This document shows positions 1 through 6,986 of a DNA stretch of 64,000 nucleotides, piece by piece. Below the pieces are notes generated by a model, which saw nothing but the letters and a program-made list of their open reading frames with translations, had not been told where the DNA came from and did not search any database. The DNA comes from Aminobacterium colombiense DSM 12261. GTDB taxonomy: Bacteria > Synergistota > Synergistia > Synergistales > Aminobacteriaceae. The stretch covers positions 1,426,001-1,490,000 of the forward strand of contig NC_014011.1 of assembly GCF_000025885.1 (NCBI RefSeq), written 5' to 3'. Both the position numbers and the translations under genes were made by a program. Position 1 is the first letter of the stretch; every line of letters starts with the position of its first letter.

Positions 1-372
1 CGCTTCATCGGCTTCATCACGAATTTCCTGCTCAAATACATGGTAGACTGGGAGTCCCAACGGAACTCCTGCCAAGGGACCTGCAAATGTAGGATCGCCG
101 TTCGTTACGGTCTCTGCATAAATTTCTGCGCCTTCCGCATCGGAAGAACCAAGAATGACCACAACGTTTTCAGCGCCATACTTTTCAGCAGCATCTTTAA
201 CACGCTGCTGGTTCTGCAGATCCATGGCTCCTGCAGCCGTTCAGACGAAACACTCGGTTACTGAGAAGATAACCTCAGCGCCGCTGTTTTTGAAGCATGC
301 TTCCATGGCAGGTCCCGGCACGCCATCGCGCTCACCGAGAAAAAGCACTTTTTTTCCAGCCAATTTGCCCAT
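1..372 (-). CDS. grdA: Glycine/sarcosine/betaine reductase component A, selenoprotein (5' part)
   Basis: GrdA is the small selenoprotein A of glycine reductase. It accepts the carboxymethyl group from protein B as a selenoether and passes it on, with protein C finally giving acetyl phosphate; thioredoxin re-reduces it. The frame opens [20 protein letters not shown] and meets a TGA at codon 44 (bases 243-241), preceded by ECFV and followed by [11 protein letters not shown], the family's selenocysteine site; the frame then stays open to the window edge, so TGA is read as Sec. 124 codons are present of about 155-160 expected; the C-terminus lies outside. An AGGAGG ribosome site sits 8-9 bases before the ATG. 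It is the last visible gene of the riboswitch-grdX-trxA-grdE unit. An ordinary gene caller would split it at the TGA. Confidence 0.95.
214..243 (-). promoter_or_regulatory. Candidate bacterial SECIS element at the grdA UGA codon
   Basis: Directly after the UGA (243-241) the hexamer CTGCAG occurs at 236-231 and again at 219-214, separated by 11 bases. As CTGCAG is its own reverse complement, the two copies can form a 6 bp stem starting 4 bases after the UGA. A stem-loop close behind the UGA is what SelB needs in bacteria. The position is seen in the sequence; the function is inferred, and the true fold may use other bases. Confidence 0.5.
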
Positions 373-421
373 GCTTCACACCTCCTTCTTAATATTTGTT
401 TTAAATTTTTTAAATAGCTTA

Positions 422-1708
422 TTAGATTGTGTAGGCCCCAAGCTTTGTATAGCCAAGCTCGCTTGTTGCGCCAAGAATTGCCTGCAGCTCAACAGTGATC
501 GTGCCATCTTCAGCAAGAGAACCCTGCCAGCCGCCGGCAATGACATTTGCTTCTTCAGGGAAGCCAATGACTTTCTCCATGGGAGGAAGTACTATTACCT
601 CATTGGCGTTACCAGCAGTAACACAGGCATCCCCCTCTTTGCAGGAATCGGCAAGAGACTGGCTTGCTCCATCCTGTCCGGCATATTCGTCTGTAAGAAG
701 AGTGGTCTTGATGCCCGCCCGCTCAGCTTTCCAGCAGTTCATAACAAGGTCTGCATCCGGATTACCAAAACCTTCTTCGGAAATGAGAAGACCATCTACG
801 CCAAGGGTTCTGGCAAGCTTGACTGCGTAGGAAGAGCTTCTCTTTTTATCGCCAAGAGTAACGTTCTCGTTGGTAATGATACAGCCAATGAAATTGAAGT
901 CTTTTCCGTGCCGATCAAACATAGCCCTGATAATCGGATTGTTCATGTGAACATAGGAGTTGTTCTTATCACAGGCGGAAACGCAGTTTCCCGAAACGAT
1001 AGCTCCATCAAAGACCTCTGTAGGATTGATAAGTGTCGGGAGAATCTTTTTAGCGTCGACACCATAAACATAGGTGTCGTGAAGAAGTCCCTGGGACTGG
1101 AGCATGTAAAGGTAAGCCACTTTTGGAAGCTCCGGGTATGCATTCATAGCCTTATCTAAGGACGGAAGCTCAAAAGCCTCCACTTCATCAGCCTTAACCT
1201 CTGTACAACTCTGGGCGAGATAGACAGCTGCCTTAAGGCCGGCCATGCGGCATGCGGCTTCGTGATCATGCTTCTCAAGACCTTCTACAGGAGTAAGGAC
1301 AAGCACAACGTTGTTGGTCTTGGAATATGGCGTGTACTCTGCGCCAGGGCCCATCATATCAATGATGCCTTCCTGGAAACGGACGATCTGCCCGGTTGTC
1401 ACAACGGCAGCACCTTTCAGAACGAGGGTTTTGCCTTCGCCAACGGTGTCTACATCGCCGACAAATCCGGGGAAAACTTCATTGGAACCCTCAAGTTTGC
1501 ATCGGGGCTCGATAACATCCTTCACTGGAAGAATGCGGACGCTCTCGCCAGGCATGGCAAGATCGACATCCACCTTAACAAGGCGTTCGTCATCAGAAAG
1601 CTTGGCTAAAAGCTCTTCTTTATTGACATAAAGAACGCCGTCTTTAACAGTCGTCTTGTCACCCCACGCAAGTTTATTGACTTTTACGTTATGGAGTTCT
1701 AATTTCAA
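422..1708 (-). CDS. grdE: Glycine reductase component B, pro-protein of the alpha/beta subunits
   Basis: GrdE belongs to the substrate-specific protein B of glycine reductase, which activates glycine through a pyruvoyl carbonyl that forms a Schiff base. The 428-residue protein is full length. It carries the self-cleavage site: Asn241-Cys242 in the stretch IVSGNCVSACDKN. In the known family the chain is cut before this Cys, which becomes the N-terminal pyruvoyl group of the beta subunit, so one gene yields two peptides. The start is a TTG codon (1708-1706) with a GGGGGAG ribosome site just upstream, giving MKLELHNVKV. It lies 27 bases behind trxA and 49 bases ahead of grdA. The selenoprotein partner GrdB is not in the window and is probably further downstream. 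Confidence 0.96.
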   Translation of the reverse strand: MKLELHNVKVNKLAWGDKTTVKDGVLYVNKEELLAKLSDDERLVKVDVDLAMPGESVRILPVKDVIEPRCKLEGSNEVFPGFVGDVDTVGEGKTLVLKGAAVVTTGQIVRFQEGIIDMMGPGAEYTPYSKTNNVVLVLTPVEGLEKHDHEAACRMAGLKAAVYLAQSCTEVKADEVEAFELPSLDKAMNAYPELPKVAYLYMLQSQGLLHDTYVYGVDAKKILPTLINPTEVFDGAIVSGNCVSACDKNNSYVHMNNPIIRAMFDRHGKDFNFIGCIITNENVTLGDKKRSSSYAVKLARTLGVDGLLISEEGFGNPDADLVMNCWKAERAGIKTTLLTDEYAGQDGASQSLADSCKEGDACVTAGNANEVIVLPPMEKVIGFPEEANVIAGGWQGSLAEDGTITVELQAILGATSELGYTKLGAYTI

Positions 1709-1735
1709 ATAACTCCCCCCCTTTCGCGGATTTGC

Positions 1736-2059
1736 TTACAGCAGTTTCTCTACGTTTTCTTTGATTTTTTCAAGAGTAACCTCAGCACCACTGATACGTG
1801 CAACCTCCTCTCCATTTTTCCAGAAAAGGAATGTGGGCAACCCCATCACCCTGCAATTGATGGCTACACGGCGATTCTGAGAAACATCGACGGAACAGAA
1901 CTTAACTTTTCCTTCAAACTCTTCTGCCATCTTGTGGACATTGGGAAGAAGAGCCATACAGGGTCCGCATTTAGGGCCCCAGAAGTCAACCAGCACAGGA
2001 AGGCTGCTCCCCTTCACTTCTGCATCAAAGTTATCTTTCGTCAACTCTACCATTGCCAT
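1736..2059 (-). CDS. trxA: Thioredoxin of the glycine reductase operon
   Basis: A 107-residue thioredoxin that should deliver electrons to selenoprotein A during glycine reduction. The fold is full length. The redox motif is Cys31-Gly-Pro-Cys34, but the residue before it, nearly always Trp in thioredoxins, is Lys here (FWGPKCGPC). The cis-proline region VMGLPTFLFWKNGE is present. The start ATG follows an AGGAGGTGA ribosome site at good spacing. It lies between grdX and grdE, the usual place of a dedicated Trx in grd operons. No thioredoxin reductase gene is seen here, so electrons must come from a trxB elsewhere or outside the window. Confidence 0.93.
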   Translation of the reverse strand: MAMVELTKDNFDAEVKGSSLPVLVDFWGPKCGPCMALLPNVHKMAEEFEGKVKFCSVDVSQNRRVAINCRVMGLPTFLFWKNGEEVARISGAEVTLEKIKENVEKLL

Positions 2060-2132
2060 ACATTCTCACCTCCTTTCCGCTATTGTTAAAAATCTCACTA
2101 TTACGATAACACTAACCCCTATTTATCCCTGC

Positions 2133-2540
2133 CTATTCATGAGCAGAGAGAAACATTGAATATTTTTCCAGGCTTTCTTTTATGAGTTCCTTATCAAGAA
2201 ATGAATAATCATCTATCATTTCATCTGTGAGAGACGAAACTAGAAGTATCCTCTCTTTACAGGAATCATATATGGAAATGGCATTTTCAATAAGTTCAAG
2301 AGAATAAGTATCGACGTTTCTGGGCAATGCCCCAGACGGAACCTGTAATAGGATGGAGCGAAATGGATGCTGGTAGGGACGCAAATTCCCATAAAGAGGG
2401 TGTGTTAAAAGAGACCAACCCTTGTGGATGTAATTGCGGACACAAACAAGAACGTCGAAAGACGTTCCCTCTACTAATTCGACATTTTTTACTCTTTTGC
2501 AAAGAGTTCTATTATTTGTAACGAGGAGCATGCGACCCAT
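2133..2540 (-). CDS. grdX: GrdX family protein
   Basis: GrdX is the small protein typically encoded first in glycine and betaine reductase operons; its molecular role is not known. The 135-residue product starts MGRMLLVTNNRTLCKRV and holds the family-like stretch VLVCVRNYIHKGWSLLTHPLYGNL. The start at 2540 is chosen because an AGGAGG site lies 7 bases ahead; the frame runs open 22 codons further upstream into the leader, but that part is not conserved-looking. No membrane segment or signal peptide is visible. It is the first gene after the glycine riboswitch, and its ribosome site is partly covered by a short hairpin. Confidence 0.88.
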   Translation of the reverse strand: MGRMLLVTNNRTLCKRVKNVELVEGTSFDVLVCVRNYIHKGWSLLTHPLYGNLRPYQHPFRSILLQVPSGALPRNVDTYSLELIENAISIYDSCKERILLVSSLTDEMIDDYSFLDKELIKESLEKYSMFLSAHE

Positions 2541-2550
2541 CGTTCTGCCT

Positions 2551-2569
2551 CCTATATTACTACTATAGG
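2551..2569 (-). promoter_or_regulatory. Hairpin overlapping the grdX ribosome binding site
   Basis: On the minus strand CCTATA, seven loop bases and TATAGG form a 6 bp stem. The closing GG is the start of the AGGAGG ribosome site of grdX. Such a stem can hide the site from the ribosome, a plausible output structure for the riboswitch just upstream. The pairing is seen; its use as a switch is inferred. Confidence 0.5.
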
Positions 2570-2639
2570 TTAGACAATCTCTGTCGCATAGCCCCAAAGC
2601 GAACAACGTCTACAAGAAGGGCGGCTAACTATTCCAGAG

Positions 2640-2765
2640 ACCCGTCCAGCCACAATCCTTCTGCCTGAGAGTTTCCGTTTTCAGGCTCCCAAACCTGAAA
2701 ACATTGCCCCTTCGGCGCCCCTCTACTTAATGTAAAAAAGGACTCTCTTGCGGCCTTCCTCCGGT
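2640..2765 (-). ncRNA. Glycine riboswitch (gcvT-type aptamer)
   Basis: The leader of grdX holds the hallmark core of the glycine aptamer in the right order on the minus strand: GAGAGTCC (near 2748-2741), GCGCCGAAGGGGCAA (near 2718-2704), a strong P3b-like hairpin (GTTTTCAGG with CCTGAAAAC), then AACTCTCAGGCAGAAGGA (near 2675-2658). One aptamer is clear. Downstream bases to about 2575 are structured (TCTCTG can pair with CAGAGA near the gene) but lack a second recognisable core, so this looks like a singlet, perhaps with a degenerate helper helix. It should sense glycine and control the glycine reductase operon; turning expression on with glycine is the logical direction. Confidence 0.93.
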
Positions 2766-2776
2766 AATCCGTAATG

Positions 2777-2804
2777 ATTCTACACTATATGGCATGATAG
2801 TCAA
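2777..2804 (-). promoter_or_regulatory. Sigma-70-type promoter of the grd operon
   Basis: On the minus strand TTGACT (2804-2799), 16 bases, TAGAAT (2782-2777). Transcription would begin near 2770, immediately before the riboswitch aptamer. Confidence 0.7.
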
Positions 2805-2853
2805 TAGCTTGTGAAACACAAAACTTTCTTCCTATTTGTTATATTATGCAAAA

Positions 2854-2879
2854 TGCGGGGAGGGTTAACCCTCCCCGCA
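2854..2879 (-). terminator. Perfect hairpin behind the NSS symporter gene
   Basis: An 11 bp perfect inverted repeat (TGCGGGGAGGG with a TTAA loop) lies 41 bases behind the stop of the minus-strand symporter gene. The downstream T-run is short (ATTTTG), so termination may be partial. It separates the symporter from the grd promoter, which reads in the same direction. Confidence 0.75.
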
Positions 2880-2920
2880 ACAGGTTATCTTCACATCTTT
2901 TCTCTAAATATGAACGGTTT

Positions 2921-4267
2921 TTACCACTTCAAGCCCTTCCAGAAAATAACAGCAATGGCCAAAGGAGCAATTGTTCTGCAAACCCAAATCCATGCATCCA
3001 TCAGCCCGAACTCATATGTGCCGTCATTGGAAACCTCTTTTCGGGCTGATTCTGTCCACACCCAGCCTACAAAGAGAGCAATCAGCATACCCCCTAAAGG
3101 CAACAGAACGTTAGAAGCCAAGAAGTCCGCGGCGTCAAGAAAGTCTTTGCCTGCAATCTTCAAGTTGCCCGCAAGTGATATAGAGGAAGGGATGCCCAGT
3201 ATGAAAATTGCCAGTCCCATTAGCCATGCAGCTTTAGGACGCCCCCATCCCATTTCGTCAATAAAGTAGGCGGAAACAACTTCAAGCAGTGAAATGGCAG
3301 ATGTCAAGGCTGCAATGAACAGGAGTATAAAGAAAAGTGATGACCAGATCGGACCGCCAGGCATTTGCGAAAAGACAGACGGCAATGTAACAAACGTCAG
3401 GCCGGGACCCGCTCCCGCTTCCACGCCAAAGGCAAAAACAGCCGGAAATATAACGAGACCGGCGAGTAAGGCCACCATGGTGTCAAGGAAGCAAATCTGC
3501 CCCACTGCACTTGGGATCGTAGTATCTTTTGTCAGATAACTGCCGTAGGTGATCATACATCCCATTCCCAGGGATAGTGAGAAGAACGCCTGCCCCAAAG
3601 CTGCCAGGAACGTATCACCGGTAATTTTTGAAAAATCAGGTTTAAGATAGAATTCCAATCCCTTCCCGGCCCCTTCAAGAGTCACTGAGCGGACGATAAG
3701 AATCAAAAGAATGCCAAACAGGGCCGGCATTAAGATTTTGCAGTACTTTTCAATACCCTCACCAATGCCGCGATAAACAACCCATATGGTAGCCAGCATG
3801 AAAATGGCCTGGTATAGAATGACCTGGGGCGTATTCGTAACAAAACCACCAAATACATCTCCAGCCTTCCCTGCTGCGCCGGCCTCCATAAGCCCCGTCC
3901 ACGTGATAATAAAGTACTTAATGGTCCAGCCGCCGATGACAGCATAATAAGACAGAATTATAAACCCGGCTGCAACACCCATCCAACCCACGAGAGGCCA
4001 CGCGCCCCCCTTAAGTTTTTTAAAGGAGCCCACGGCATTGAGCTGGGCACGACGACCTATGGCTATTTCCGCAAGCATAACTGAGAAACCGATAACGAAA
4101 ACAAGTGCTACATAAAGAAAAACAAAGGCCGCACCACCATATTGACCGGTAATATAAGGAAACCTCCAAATGTTACCAAGTCCTACGGCTGAGCCGGCCG
4201 CTGCAAGAATAAATCCTATTCTACTTCCCCACTGTTCTCTTTCTCCATTATTGCTCATGTTCCGCAT
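2921..4267 (-). CDS. Sodium-dependent neurotransmitter-symporter family (NSS/SNF) amino-acid transporter
   Basis: A multi-pass inner-membrane sodium symporter for amino acids or related amines. The N-terminal signature WGSRIGFILAAAGSAVGLGN and the following WRFPY (TM1, sodium and substrate site) are unmistakable, and about 11-12 hydrophobic helices follow over 448 residues. The substrate cannot be read from sequence; glycine or another amino acid would suit the adjacent glycine reductase operon, but that is inference. Start is uncertain: the ATG at 4267 has a GGGGGG tract only 2 bases away, while the ATG at 4258 has it at 11 bases. The gene has its own hairpin terminator, so it is probably a separate unit from grd. 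Confidence 0.93.
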   Translation of the reverse strand: MRNMSNNGEREQWGSRIGFILAAAGSAVGLGNIWRFPYITGQYGGAAFVFLYVALVFVIGFSVMLAEIAIGRRAQLNAVGSFKKLKGGAWPLVGWMGVAAGFIILSYYAVIGGWTIKYFIITWTGLMEAGAAGKAGDVFGGFVTNTPQVILYQAIFMLATIWVVYRGIGEGIEKYCKILMPALFGILLILIVRSVTLEGAGKGLEFYLKPDFSKITGDTFLAALGQAFFSLSLGMGCMITYGSYLTKDTTIPSAVGQICFLDTMVALLAGLVIFPAVFAFGVEAGAGPGLTFVTLPSVFSQMPGGPIWSSLFFILLFIAALTSAISLLEVVSAYFIDEMGWGRPKAAWLMGLAIFILGIPSSISLAGNLKIAGKDFLDAADFLASNVLLPLGGMLIALFVGWVWTESARKEVSNDGTYEFGLMDAWIWVCRTIAPLAIAVIFWKGLKW

Positions 4268-4294
4268 AACCCCCCTTTTTCATTTGGTCCTCTT

Positions 4295-4314
4295 TCACCA
4301 GCTCGCGCCGGTGA
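4295..4314 (-). promoter_or_regulatory. GNRA-loop hairpin in the leader of the NSS symporter gene
   Basis: An 8 bp stem (TCACCGGC / GCTGGTGA, one G-U pair) closed by a GCGA tetraloop lies 28 bases before the start codon at 4267. Apart from this the 325-base gap between the symporter and hypC shows A+T-rich sequence, the hypC promoter and nothing else I recognise. Role unknown. Confidence 0.4.
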
Positions 4315-4536
4315 TCTCTCATAACCATCGACACTCGTCTATAAATAAATATGATATTTTTTGCTCCCTCACCTCCCGCATGAATTTTCAGAAACACTGC
4401 CAAGTATGCAAAATAGCAAAAATTGACATTATTCAAGAAATATAAAAGGTGTTTTAATTATACATCAAGAGGTTAAAAATTGTAGTCCTTCATTGAAAAA
4501 TATAGGATTGAAATATCCGATTGTTTTTTCTGTGCA

Positions 4537-4564
4537 TTGCGTTAGGGGCAATATGGAGTAGAAT
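4537..4564 (+). promoter_or_regulatory. Promoter of hypCDE
   Basis: TTGCGT (4537-4542), 16 bases, TAGAAT (4559-4564). It sits 28 bases ahead of the chosen hypC start and faces hypC. Confidence 0.5.
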
Positions 4565-4591
4565 TATACACTGAAAGGAGTGATTGGCAAG

Positions 4592-4834
4592 ATGTGTCTC
4601 GCAGTTCCCCACACTATTGAAAGAATTTTAGACCATAATACCGTTTTAGCTACTGCCGGTTCTGTACAGGTAGAAGTTCGCGTTGACTTGATAGACTCTG
4701 CTGATATTGGCGATACAGTGCTTGTTCATGCCGGATTTGCCATCGAAAAACTTGAAGAAAATGACTCTATAGAATTACAGGCCCTCTGGAATGAAATACA
4801 TCTCTACTCAGAAAAAAGCCATGTCACCCTTTGA
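4592..4834 (+). CDS. hypC: Hydrogenase maturation chaperone HypC
   Basis: HypC carries the Fe(CN)2CO unit between HypD and the large subunit of [NiFe] hydrogenase. The 80-residue product begins MCLAVP; removal of Met leaves the essential N-terminal Cys, which fixes the start at 4592 although the frame also opens with GTG at 4580. AAGGAG lies 11 bases upstream. The OB-fold-type beta sequence QVEVRVDLIDSADIGDTVLVHAGFAI matches the family. The 3' end overlaps hypD by 14 bases, so the two are translated together. Confidence 0.94.
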   Translation: MCLAVPHTIERILDHNTVLATAGSVQVEVRVDLIDSADIGDTVLVHAGFAIEKLEENDSIELQALWNEIHLYSEKSHVTL

Positions 4835-5969
4835 TAGGGAGCCCGGCCAGATCAAAGCTTCTTATACGGCGCACCATGTAATAGAAGCCATCGGCCAGCG
4901 TCTCACAAAACCACTGACTTTTATGGAGGTTTGCGGCACTCATACCGTTTCTATTTTTCGCTCTGGCATTCGCTCTGTTCTTCCTCCAGACCTTTCTCTG
5001 ATCTCTGGACCGGGATGCCCTGTTTGCGTAACAGATCAGGGGGAAATAGATTGTGCCATAAACCTTCTCGACATGCCTGATATTACTATGGCAACATATG
5101 GGGACATGCTTCGCGTACCGGGAACACGAGGCTCTCTTTCGGAACGGAAAAGCGAGGGAAAAGATGTCAGGCTTATAACAAGTGCTGCCCAGGCTTTATC
5201 AATTGCCGAGGACAATCCAGAGCGCGAGATCGTCTTTCTGGCCGTCGGTTTTGAAACGACAGCTCCTGCCACTGCCGCAACCATACTAGAAGCTGCAGAA
5301 AAGAATATCACAAACTTTTCAATCCTTGTCTATCATAAACAGACGCCGCCAGTACTTGAGCAACTGGTCAAAGACCCTGATCTAAAGATTAACGGTTTTA
5401 TACTGCCTGGCCATGTAAGTGTTATTTTAGGTCACAAAGCCTATCGCTTTCTAGCCGATCACTATGGCGTCCCCTGTGCCATTGCAGGTTTTGAACCAAT
5501 GGATATTCTTTTAGCCATAGCGGATCTGGTCTTTCAGCATTCAAATGGAGAGTCGGCCCTCCATTCTCTCTACCCCAGAGCAGTGAGACCAGAAGGAAAC
5601 CAGAAAGCCCTGGATTTAATTTCAAAAGTTTTCACTCCTTGTTCCGCTCGATGGCGGGGATTAGGGCTCATTCCATCTTCCGGATACGCCCTGAAAGAAG
5701 AGTTTGCAGCCTTTGATGCCCTTCTTCGCTTTGGAATAACCATTCCCACTCCTAAACCGCCTGCAGGCTGTTGTTGTGGGGATGTGTTGGCTGGACACAT
5801 AACCCCCTTGAAATGTCCTCTTTTTGCTGCTGCATGTACCCCCATGACACCTGTGGGCCCATGTATGGTTTCAAGTGAAGGATCATGTTCGGCCTATTAT
5901 AAATATAATAGAGGAGGTGCATCCCCCTGGAAAAGGTCACCCTCGGCCACGGAAGCGGCGGACGACTAA
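4821..5969 (+). CDS. hypD: Hydrogenase maturation protein HypD
   Basis: HypD is the iron-sulfur scaffold on which the Fe(CN)2CO centre of [NiFe] hydrogenases is assembled with HypC and HypE. The sequence shows the thiol motifs MEVCGTHT and GPGCPVCVT, YGDMLRVPG, GFETTAP, and the C-terminal cluster ligands (AGCCCGDVLAG, LKCPLF, VGPCMVSSEGSC). With the start at 4821 (MSPFD) it has 382 residues, slightly above the usual 360-375 because of a Ser/Ala-rich tail that overlaps the 5' end of hypE by 43 bases. An upstream ATG at 4791 would add ten residues with no family match. Confidence 0.95.
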   Translation: MSPFDREPGQIKASYTAHHVIEAIGQRLTKPLTFMEVCGTHTVSIFRSGIRSVLPPDLSLISGPGCPVCVTDQGEIDCAINLLDMPDITMATYGDMLRVPGTRGSLSERKSEGKDVRLITSAAQALSIAEDNPEREIVFLAVGFETTAPATAATILEAAEKNITNFSILVYHKQTPPVLEQLVKDPDLKINGFILPGHVSVILGHKAYRFLADHYGVPCAIAGFEPMDILLAIADLVFQHSNGESALHSLYPRAVRPEGNQKALDLISKVFTPCSARWRGLGLIPSSGYALKEEFAAFDALLRFGITIPTPKPPAGCCCGDVLAGHITPLKCPLFAAACTPMTPVGPCMVSSEGSCSAYYKYNRGGASPWKRSPSATEAADD

Positions 5970-6916
5970 CACAAAATCTAATACAGACCATTCTTTCAGT
6001 TTTCCCTGAGCAGAATCTTACATCAAACCTGGAGGATTGTGCTCTCATCTGGGGGAAAATTGGCGTCACAATTGACAGCTTTACAGTTTCTCCCAGGGAT
6101 TTCCCTGGCGGTGATATTGGGGAACTAGCGATTTGCGGAAGTGCCAATGATTTGGCGGTACGAGGGGTGCTTCCTCGTTTTATAGCCATGAGCGTAGTCG
6201 CAGAGGAAGGACTTCACATGGCTGAGCTCTCGCGGTATATGAAGAGCGCCGCTCGCATTTGCGAAGATCTTAACATTCAGCTGGTTGCCGGTGATACAAA
6301 AGTTGTTCCTAAAGGGCATGTGGAAGGTCTTTTCATTACCACCTGCGCTGTGGGGGAACAGATTACGGAAGAATCCTTGGGAATGGACCGCTTGCAGCCG
6401 GGAGATAAGATTATTGCAAGCACATCCATAGGACGACATGGAGCGGCCATAGGCGCCAGTCGGTTCAATCTCAATCCAGAAAACCTGAAAAGCGACTGCG
6501 CCCCTCTCTGGCCAGCTTTAAAGCCCTTATTAGCCCTGAAAGGGTTGCGGTGCATGCGGGATTGTACCCGAGGCGGATTAGGAACTGTTATGTGCGAGTG
6601 GGCAGAAGGGCGCAATATAGGAATCACCCTGGTGGAAAAACAGATTCCTATAAGGATAGCCGTACAATCAATTTGTGATATTCTAGGCTTCGACCCTCTC
6701 TACCTTGCCTGCGAAGGATGCGCTGCCATTGCGGTAGCTCCTGATGACGCTGACAGGGCCTTGGGGCTTTTGCGAGAAAGCTCTCTCTGCGAGGAAGCCG
6801 CTGTTATTGGAACTGTGACAGAAGATCACGCAGGGATGGTGGCCCTTCAAACGGAAATAGGCGGAATGAGGGTTGTGGATATGCCTGTTGGTGAAATGCT
6901 GCCGCGCATTTGCTAA
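5927..6916 (+). CDS. hypE: Hydrogenase maturation protein HypE, apparent CTG start
   Basis: HypE dehydrates the carbamoylated C-terminal cysteine to a thiocyanate, the cyanide donor for the [NiFe] iron centre. The C-terminal PRIC is present, as are the N-terminal HGSGG, the ATP-binding region GDTKVVPKG and the DCTRGGLGT stretch. The first in-frame ATG (6152) would lose 75 residues including HGSGG. Upstream, a stop (TAG ending at 5910) closes the frame and the only workable start is CTG at 5927, with AGGAGG 8 bases ahead, giving MEKVTLGHGSGG, just like HypE N-termini. No ATG, GTG or TTG lies before the conserved part. Length 329 residues is normal. It overlaps the hypD end by 43 bases. Confidence 0.9.
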   Translation: MEKVTLGHGSGGRLTQNLIQTILSVFPEQNLTSNLEDCALIWGKIGVTIDSFTVSPRDFPGGDIGELAICGSANDLAVRGVLPRFIAMSVVAEEGLHMAELSRYMKSAARICEDLNIQLVAGDTKVVPKGHVEGLFITTCAVGEQITEESLGMDRLQPGDKIIASTSIGRHGAAIGASRFNLNPENLKSDCAPLWPALKPLLALKGLRCMRDCTRGGLGTVMCEWAEGRNIGITLVEKQIPIRIAVQSICDILGFDPLYLACEGCAAIAVAPDDADRALGLLRESSLCEEAAVIGTVTEDHAGMVALQTEIGGMRVVDMPVGEMLPRIC

Positions 6917-6929
6917 AGAAAGCAACAAA

Positions 6930-6975
6930 TATAAAAAGGGGAACTCTCCTAGTCTGGAGAGTTCCCCTTTTTATA
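6930..6975. terminator. Bidirectional terminator between hypE and ymdB
   Basis: A 20 bp perfect inverted repeat around a six-base loop, with A-runs and T-runs on both flanks, lies between two convergent genes and can stop transcription from both sides. Confidence 0.93.
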
Positions 6976-6986
6976 TTTTACTTCCA

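Noticed and set aside
155-1159. A 334-codon open frame on the plus strand opposite grdE and grdA
   Set aside because: It is antisense to recognisable grdE and grdA, has no ribosome site or known domain, and its sequence is what a mirrored codon pattern gives.
2560-2640. A second glycine aptamer behind the first
   Set aside because: The region is structured, but the GCCGAAGG and CTCAGG core boxes are absent; at most a degenerate helper helix.
4248-4436. Small open frame across the start of the NSS symporter gene, considered as a MetS-like small subunit or leader peptide
   Set aside because: The product is hydrophilic with no membrane helix and is not like MetS; it is a shadow frame of the leader.
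4268-4440. T-box-like leader before the NSS symporter (a GAGAG run followed by a stem)
   Set aside because: The conserved T-box sequence with the TGGNACCGCG antiterminator and a terminator are missing, and the stem lies almost at the start codon.
6152-6916. hypE starting at the first ATG
   Set aside because: That would delete the N-terminal HGSGG and about 75 conserved residues.
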